Of a DNA stretch of 52,718 nt, positions 48,501 through 52,718 are shown one piece after another (within the stretch, counting starts at the first letter, position 1; the number at the start of each line of letters is the position of its first letter). Source of the DNA: a bacterium (GTDB taxonomy: Bacteria; SZUA-182; DTGQ01); assembly GCA_023512255.1 (NCBI GenBank), contig JAILZY010000019.1, positions 1 through 52,718 on the forward strand, given 5' to 3'. The translations under genes were made by a program, and so were the position numbers. The notes below the pieces were generated by a model. It was given only the letters and a program-made list of their open reading frames with translations. It was not told the origin of the DNA and searched no databases.

Positions 48501-48677
48501 ATGCCACCAGTAATCGATACTGAAAAATGCACAGGATGTGGAGTCTGTATCGAAGATTGCCCTAATGAGGTTTTAGTTATGAAAGATGATCATTCAAGCG
48601 TCAGCGATCCAGATGAATGTGTGGAATGCGGAGTATGTGTTGACAACTGTCCTGAGGAGGCAATTACTCTCGCCTAA
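48501..48677 (+). CDS. 2[4Fe-4S] ferredoxin
   Basis: A 58-residue protein started at ATG 48501 because AAGGAGGTG lies at 48487-48494; a TTG reading from 48480 is unlikely. It has two cluster motifs, CTGCGVCIEDCP and CVECGVCVDNCP, each C-x2-C-x2-C-x3-CP, as in clostridial-type ferredoxins. It is small, acidic and cytoplasmic. It probably donates or accepts electrons at low potential for partners not evident nearby; the molybdo-enzyme about 10 kb away is one possibility. A 14-bp hairpin follows its stop at 48700-48745. Confidence 0.95.
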   Translation: MPPVIDTEKCTGCGVCIEDCPNEVLVMKDDHSSVSDPDECVECGVCVDNCPEEAITLA

Positions 48678-48699
48678 GTAACATTTTTTTCTCATTTCT

Positions 48700-48745
48700 C
48701 ACGCTCGGCTCTGATGGCAGAGTAGATCAAGCAGGGCCGGGCGTG
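48700..48745. other. Stem-loop after ferredoxin gene
   Basis: CACGCTCGGCTCTG (48700-48713) pairs with CAGGGCCGGGCGTG (48732-48745) through 14 positions, three of them G-U on the plus-strand RNA. No T-run follows on either strand, so it is a structural 3' end or weak terminator. Confidence 0.65.
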
Positions 48746-48832
48746 AAAATAATCCCTGAATTGATATTTGAATTGATATTTCCTGATTGATTTTATTGAC
48801 TAACCAATTCCTCATGCCCTTTGCCCTATCTC

Positions 48833-49966
48833 CTAGAAAGGAATCAGCTCATACTTCCTTGTCCCAAGGCCGATATCTTCCCCATATTTTAACTGGATCT
48901 GCCAATCCACGTTAGGATGAAGGCCCCGAAACTTATCTCCTCCCCGACCAAAGCCTTTTTTTAAGGCTGTGTGTTTGATTCCCTCACTTGCGTTTATCAA
49001 ATCCACCGAAGCCTGATCAATGGCTACCGGATCATCAGAGGCTAGGATTCCTAGATTGGGAACGATGGGCACATCAGAATGATTGCAGCAGTCACAGTCT
49101 GGAGTAACATTAATGATAAAGTTTATATAAAAGATCGGCAAACCCAGCATCCGAGTTATCCCGTAGACATATTCACAGATTTTTTCCTGAACATTTTGGA
49201 TCGACTCATCCCATCGAATTCTAATATTCTTAGCCGGGCAACTGATCAAGCATTGGCCGCAACCTATGCATTTTTCAGCCTCAATCCAGGCCCGATCATC
49301 CCGCAAGTAAATAGCTCCAGCCACACAGTGGGCAACACACTGGCCACAGCCTCGGCAGTCTCTGGCAATGTAGGGCGCAACCTTTGAATGCATAGAAAGC
49401 TTGCCGCCTTTTGAGGCTAGCCCCATACCCACATTCTTCAGCGCTCCGCCAAAGCCGGTCAGCTCATGCCCCTTAACATGAGACAGACAGATGACACTAT
49501 CCGCCGCGCAGATGCCCAAAGCAATCTCAACCTCCCGGTAGTGCTTAAGGTTAACCGGGACCTTACGCACACTCTCACCTCGCACCCCATCGGCAATAAT
49601 GATCGGAGCCCCAACCACTGAGTAGGAAAATCCGTTGGCCACCGCTGTCTCGATATGACTGATAGCTTCGGCCCGGCCCCCTACATAGACACTGCTTGCA
49701 TCCGTAAGGAATGGTTTTCCACCCTGCCTTTTCACCTCATCCACCAAGGCTCTGACAAACTTGGGATGAATATACCCCCACCCTCCCCGCTCACCGAAAT
49801 GGAGTTTGATAGCTACCAGGCCTTGAAGCCGCAATTTTTCTGTGGCACTCACCCTTTGAGCTTCAAGCAGTGAAGCTAGCTTGGAGAACAGATCCCTGGT
49901 TATCGAAGAGCGAATGTCAATAAAATAAACTTTGGCTGGCGAAATCTTACTCTCTTCTCCCACCAC
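48833..49966 (-). CDS. DUF362 protein with 2[4Fe-4S] domain
   Basis: A 377-residue protein. The DUF362 core shows VAIKLHFGERGGWGYIHPKFVRALVDEVKRQGGKPFLTDAS in pieces, then LSHVKGHELTGFGGALKNVGMGLASKGGK. Two ferredoxin-like motifs follow: CRGCGQCVAHC and CIGCGQCLISCP, and a later CDCC. The C-terminus has GILASDDPVAIDQASVDLIN. Members occur widely in anaerobes and their activity is not firmly known. It has no signal peptide. It lies convergent with the ferredoxin gene and 68 bases downstream of tatA on the same strand. Confidence 0.93.
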   Translation of the reverse strand: MVGEESKISPAKVYFIDIRSSITRDLFSKLASLLEAQRVSATEKLRLQGLVAIKLHFGERGGWGYIHPKFVRALVDEVKRQGGKPFLTDASSVYVGGRAEAISHIETAVANGFSYSVVGAPIIIADGVRGESVRKVPVNLKHYREVEIALGICAADSVICLSHVKGHELTGFGGALKNVGMGLASKGGKLSMHSKVAPYIARDCRGCGQCVAHCVAGAIYLRDDRAWIEAEKCIGCGQCLISCPAKNIRIRWDESIQNVQEKICEYVYGITRMLGLPIFYINFIINVTPDCDCCNHSDVPIVPNLGILASDDPVAIDQASVDLINASEGIKHTALKKGFGRGGDKFRGLHPNVDWQIQLKYGEDIGLGTRKYELIPF

Positions 49967-50034
49967 ACCTCTCTCTCATCAAGCTAATCTCATCAAAAGG
50001 CCGCCATTTAAGGTTCTTCGCTCAGGGGTGATTT

Positions 50035-50283
50035 TCACTCTCCTTGGCGATTTTCACTCTCCTTATGGGTATTTTGGGTGGTTTCAGCGATTTTGTTCCG
50101 CTCTACCTGTGAGCCTCCCGATGATGAGGAGGTAGCATCTTTGAAATTCCGAATCGCCTTTCCAAGTCCACTGCCGATTTCAGGTAGTTTTCCAGCTCCA
50201 AAAATGATCAAAACGATTATTAAAATAACCAACAATTCTGTCAAACCGATTCCAAAGGGCATAATTGCCAGGGGCGTATGCAT
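50035..50283 (-). CDS. tatA: Twin-arginine translocase subunit TatA
   Basis: An 82-residue protein with GGGAGGAG 7 bases before ATG 50283. It has one membrane helix ([19 protein letters not shown]), the hinge [21 protein letters not shown] and a polar amphipathic tail, all typical of TatA/E. The last residues are affected by a 16-base direct duplication (GATTTTCACTCTCCTT at 50030-50045 and 50049-50064) that spans the stop codon. No tatB or tatC is nearby, as often in genomes where tat genes are scattered. Confidence 0.95.
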   Translation of the reverse strand: MHTPLAIMPFGIGLTELLVILIIVLIIFGAGKLPEIGSGLGKAIRNFKDATSSSSGGSQVERNKIAETTQNTHKESENRQGE

Positions 50284-50563
50284 AGCCTTACTCCTCCCTT
50301 CTTACTAAGTAGTTGTGATAGTGATTTTCCTTATCCTACAAACCCCTTGTAACCATTTTTAAGCCTTATTTTTTAATATTAACACATTTGCTGACAAAAT
50401 AAAAATATATTCCCAAGATAATTTTTATTAATAGAGGCTCATTGCCGAGAACACTTATTCATCATACACCTCATACACCTCAAAGGTTATGATAAAAAGT
50501 GGTAGTGAGTCGATTTTATCTATTATTTCATCATCAACATCATTTATATATTTTACTTTTTTC
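50284..50563. other. Gene-free AT-rich spacer between divergent genes
   Basis: No gene seen. It holds a duplicated CATACACCT (50465-50482) and AT-rich sequence before the promoter of the excisionase-like gene. Confidence 0.6.
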
Positions 50564-50592
50564 TTGACTTAATAATAAAAATAATATAAAAT
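50564..50592 (+). promoter_or_regulatory. Promoter for excisionase-like gene
   Basis: TTGACT at 50564-50569 and TAAAAT at 50587-50592 with a 17-base spacer, or TATAAA at 50585-50590 with 15. The leader is about 50 bases, very AT-rich, and has no recognisable ribosome site before ATG 50651. Confidence 0.65.
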
Positions 50593-50650
50593 TATTGTAT
50601 CTTTAAATAAAGATATTTAATATCAATATTAAGTTAAATGAAATTAATAT

Positions 50651-50833
50651 ATGGACGAAGATAAGGTACTTACCACAAAACAGGCCGCTCAATATCTGCA
50701 GACCAGTTTAACTACCATATTCAAGATGATCCGTGAAGGGGAATTGAAGGCTAAGAAGGTTGGCCGCGGTTACCGATTCTTGAGGTCAGAACTGGAAAAG
50801 TTCCTGCGGGGCGAGATAGAGAGCAAAAAATAG
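50651..50833 (+). CDS. Excisionase-family (MerR-like) DNA-binding protein
   Basis: A 60-residue single-domain protein: VLTTKQAAQYLQTSLTTIFKMIREGELKAKKVGRGYRFLRSELEKFL. This is the helix-turn-helix/winged pattern of the excisionase/HTH_17 family, in which the recognition helix reads TTIFKMIREG. The N-terminal domain alone, with no partner domain, is typical of small regulators. No integrase or recombinase is next to it, so an excision role is doubtful and it is more likely a housekeeping or local regulator. No Shine-Dalgarno sequence is seen upstream. Confidence 0.88.
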   Translation: MDEDKVLTTKQAAQYLQTSLTTIFKMIREGELKAKKVGRGYRFLRSELEKFLRGEIESKK

Positions 50834-50904
50834 TCTTGCCATCCCCAACTTGGCAGGACCATTTCTCTGGTCAAAAACAGCCGACGAGGAGAGACCGCGG
50901 ATAA

Positions 50905-51462
50905 TCACTTCCCAGCCTTTGGGAGCAGGTCGAAGCGGAGCAAAACCTCTTGTATTTGCTCATCCAGATTTGTTCCCTTGATTAGATAGCCGCGAGTGAT
51001 CCCCTCCTTGTGCAGGAGTTCTCTGCTACTGGTCAAGATAATACGTCTGCTGCTCCTAGCAGCCATGACGATGAGCTCCTCAGTAAGCTCAGGCTGATAA
51101 AGCACATCGATGTTGAGACTCCTCAAACAGGAGGCTAGTTGGCCAAGTTGAGCATCTACGATAAAGGCAAGCTCTCTCAGTGGCTTTGACCGCAGGCGGC
51201 TCACGGTCGAGATATCGAAGGATTCAAACACCGGATAGAGAGAAATCCGATCTCCACTCTTTACCCGATGGGAAAAATCTACCGATTGGCCATTGATCAG
51301 GATCAGGTCCACCTGAGCAGGCGGAATGCCGAGAGAGATGACAAGCTCTTCTATCGAGGGAGAGTCTTCAATAGGGTGTTCAAACCAGACCTTTCTCTTG
51401 GCTGGCGGAACAAAATCATTGAGCTCTTCATACAATCGAAACCAAGCAGTGTTTTTCTTCAT
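50905..51462 (-). CDS. Mut7-C-like protein with N-terminal ubiquitin-like domain
   Basis: A 185-residue protein. Residues 1-85 fit the Mut7-C ubiquitin-like domain (AWFRLYEELNDF, SPSIEELVISLGIPPAQVDLILINGQ, SGDRISLYPVFESF). Residues ~98-185 fit the PIN-like Mut7-C domain (AFIVDAQLGQLASCLRSLNIDV). The usual LTRDR acidic motif is LTSSR here (IILTSSRELL), and the C-terminal zinc ribbon of full-length members is absent, since the frame stops at KAGK. The nuclease activity is therefore likely reduced or lost. It lies 83 bases downstream of galT on the same strand. Confidence 0.82.
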   Translation of the reverse strand: MKKNTAWFRLYEELNDFVPPAKRKVWFEHPIEDSPSIEELVISLGIPPAQVDLILINGQSVDFSHRVKSGDRISLYPVFESFDISTVSRLRSKPLRELAFIVDAQLGQLASCLRSLNIDVLYQPELTEELIVMAARSSRRIILTSSRELLHKEGITRGYLIKGTNLDEQIQEVLLRFDLLPKAGK

Positions 51463-51545
51463 TTTTCATTGCCTCCAAGCGCTATCTGGTTAATCGGAAA
51501 CAGTGCGCTCACATCCACTTGGTCAAGCGGATATAAACCAGATGC

Positions 51546-52544
51546 TCAGATCTTGACTTCCCGCAAGAATCTGCATGCTTCTTCAGGAGGGGTAGGATTG
51601 ATGTAGAAACCTGTTCCCCATTCAAATCCGGCGACTGCAGTCAGTTTGGGGATGATCTCCATGTGCCAGTGATAGAAGCCGATCTCTTTCTCATAAAAGG
51701 GTGCGGAATGAATGAGAAAGTTATATGGCGGATCATTTAGGGCGGTGGTGATTCGCTGCAAAACACACTTCAGAATCTGGGCAAGAGCCCAGAGCTGATC
51801 TTGAGAGATAGCTTCAAAATAGACGGCATGTCCTTTGGGAATGACCCAAGTTTCAAATGGAAAGCGAGAAGCAAAAGGAGCAAGGGCTATGAAGTGCTGA
51901 TTCTGATCGATCAGCCTAACCTCCATCTCCAGCTCCTGATGAATGATATCGCAAATAATGCATCGGTCTCGGTAGAGATAGTAGGTATTGGTGCCTCGGA
52001 TCTCCTCAACCACCCTTTTGGGAATAACCGGCAGGGCAATGAGTTGAGAGTGCGAATGATCAAGTGAGGCCCCGGCTGCATGGCCGTGATTTTTGAAGAT
52101 CAGGACATACTGAAACCGTGGATCCCGCTTCAGATCAATAACCCGATCCTGATAGGCCTGAATAACCTGAGCAAAATTTTCCAGCGGTAAATTGGCTAGG
52201 GAGAGATCATGATCAGGAGTTTCAATAATAACTTCATGGGCTCCCACCCCATTCATCTGATCATACAGCCCAACTGCCCGCTTATCTAACTCCCCCTCGA
52301 TTTTCAAGGCTGGAAATTTATTCGGCACTACCCTCACCGACCAGCCTGGCGTATTTGGCCTTGTGCCCGACTGTCGATAGGCAAGAACCTCAGGAGGGGT
52401 CTTATCCTCATTGCCGACGCAAAATGGGCAAAAGCCCTTCATTCGCTCCTGCGGCTGAGAAATAAAATCTGATGGCCGCTTAGCCCGCTCCGTGGCAATG
52501 ATAACCCACCGACCAATAATCGGATCCTTACGCAATTCAGGCAA
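51546..52544 (-). CDS. galT: Galactose-1-phosphate uridylyltransferase
   Basis: A 332-residue protein of normal length. Seen: LRKDPIIGRWVIIATERAKRPSDF, zinc-binding CPFC (KGFCPFCVGNEDKTPPEV), WSVRVVPNKFPAL, HEVIIETPDHDLSLANL, and the catalytic-site region NHGHAAGASLDHSHSQLIAL, in which HSHSQ carries the nucleophilic His. The motif has Ser where E. coli GalT has Pro. A second histidine cluster, FYHWHMEIIPKL, is near the C-terminus. It exchanges UMP between UDP-glucose and galactose-1-phosphate. Other gal genes are not in the window. Confidence 0.94.
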   Translation of the reverse strand: MPELRKDPIIGRWVIIATERAKRPSDFISQPQERMKGFCPFCVGNEDKTPPEVLAYRQSGTRPNTPGWSVRVVPNKFPALKIEGELDKRAVGLYDQMNGVGAHEVIIETPDHDLSLANLPLENFAQVIQAYQDRVIDLKRDPRFQYVLIFKNHGHAAGASLDHSHSQLIALPVIPKRVVEEIRGTNTYYLYRDRCIICDIIHQELEMEVRLIDQNQHFIALAPFASRFPFETWVIPKGHAVYFEAISQDQLWALAQILKCVLQRITTALNDPPYNFLIHSAPFYEKEIGFYHWHMEIIPKLTAVAGFEWGTGFYINPTPPEEACRFLREVKI

Positions 52545-52718
52545 CTTGACTGCTCCTTTGTACGAAATTTAAAATAAATTGCTCAAAAATTGCACAATTA
52601 TACAATCAGTTCAGTGAAATGTCAAGAGGAGGAAACTCCAGTCAGATGTTCCCCATGTTGAAAAAATAATGTTGAAAATATAAAGGGGAGGAGAGAAAAT
52701 AAAGAGAGAAGAAAGTTA
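52545..52718. other. Right-edge spacer
   Basis: No gene visible. It carries duplicated ATGTTGAAAA at 52658 and 52671 and a purine-rich AGAGAGAAGAAAG run at the edge. Confidence 0.5.

Noticed and set aside
50651-50833. Mobile-element excisionase
   Set aside because: No integrase, att repeats or mobile genes nearby; single-domain HTH_17 proteins are common regulators.

Overview
The window looks like a chromosome segment from an uncultured, anaerobic-leaning, Gram-negative-type bacterium. The main clues are cohesin/dockerin and MopE-type surface proteins, a TatA, a cytoplasmic Mo/W-bisPGD enzyme, 2[4Fe-4S] ferredoxin and DUF362 iron-sulfur proteins, a rubrerythrin-like protein, and a DivIVA/YggT/YggU/ProC/PgeF cell-division-type cluster. 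The mix recalls Desulfobacterota-like or candidate-phylum genomes, but nothing here (no rRNA, no tRNA seen) fixes the taxonomy.

Layout. (1) 1-12.9 kb, minus strand: the structural half of a Mu-like prophage. Read right to left it has large terminase, DUF935 portal, gpI-type protease with a nested scaffold start, decoration protein, major capsid protein, gp36/DUF1320 protein, neck and tail-tube genes, a tail-assembly chaperone with a textbook -1 frameshift site, and the tape measure. No integrase, repressor, lysis or tail-fibre gene is inside the window, and the prophage continues off the left edge. (2) 13.9-17.4 kb, plus strand: a secreted beta-helix protein with a MopE-like motif and a dockerin, followed by a secreted cohesin-dockerin protein. 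(3) 17.4-23.6 kb, minus strand: NagA, a TPR-lytic transglycosylase and a D-aminoacylase, which form a wall-turnover set, then an adenosine-specific kinase family protein. (4) 24-31.8 kb: mostly unassigned small genes, a CPBP protease, a small membrane/TPR operon behind a strong promoter with a palindrome, an EamA transporter, RmuC and a YgjP-type metallopeptidase. (5) 31.9-40.1 kb, plus strand: an AsnC-type RAM protein, TrpC, TrpF, a RibD-C-type reductase, a divergent TrpD, a solitary molybdopterin enzyme and an MFS transporter. (6) 40-47.5 kb, minus strand: ferritin-like protein, degenerate-J/HTH protein, MinD-like ATPase, GlmU-like uridylyltransferase, MtnA, YggU, DivIVA, YggT, ProC, PgeF. 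(7) 47.9-52.5 kb: receiver protein, ferredoxin, DUF362 protein, TatA, excisionase-like HTH protein, Mut7-C-like protein, GalT.

The non-coding DNA is distinctive. At least four dispersed repeat families with palindromic or inverted-repeat structure occur (called A, B, C and D here), often placed exactly at gene ends, and many intergenic spacers carry short direct duplications ('stutters').

The best candidate for an undescribed system is the trpC-trpF-ribD-like-trpD-like-Mo-enzyme-MFS cluster. It lacks trpE/G/A/B, has a stand-alone RAM sensor in front, and its TrpD has altered residues in the anthranilate-binding motif. The best-supported mechanistic predictions read directly from sequence are the A AAA AAC frameshift making a zinc-ribbon tail chaperone, and the internal start that makes a scaffold from the protease gene.
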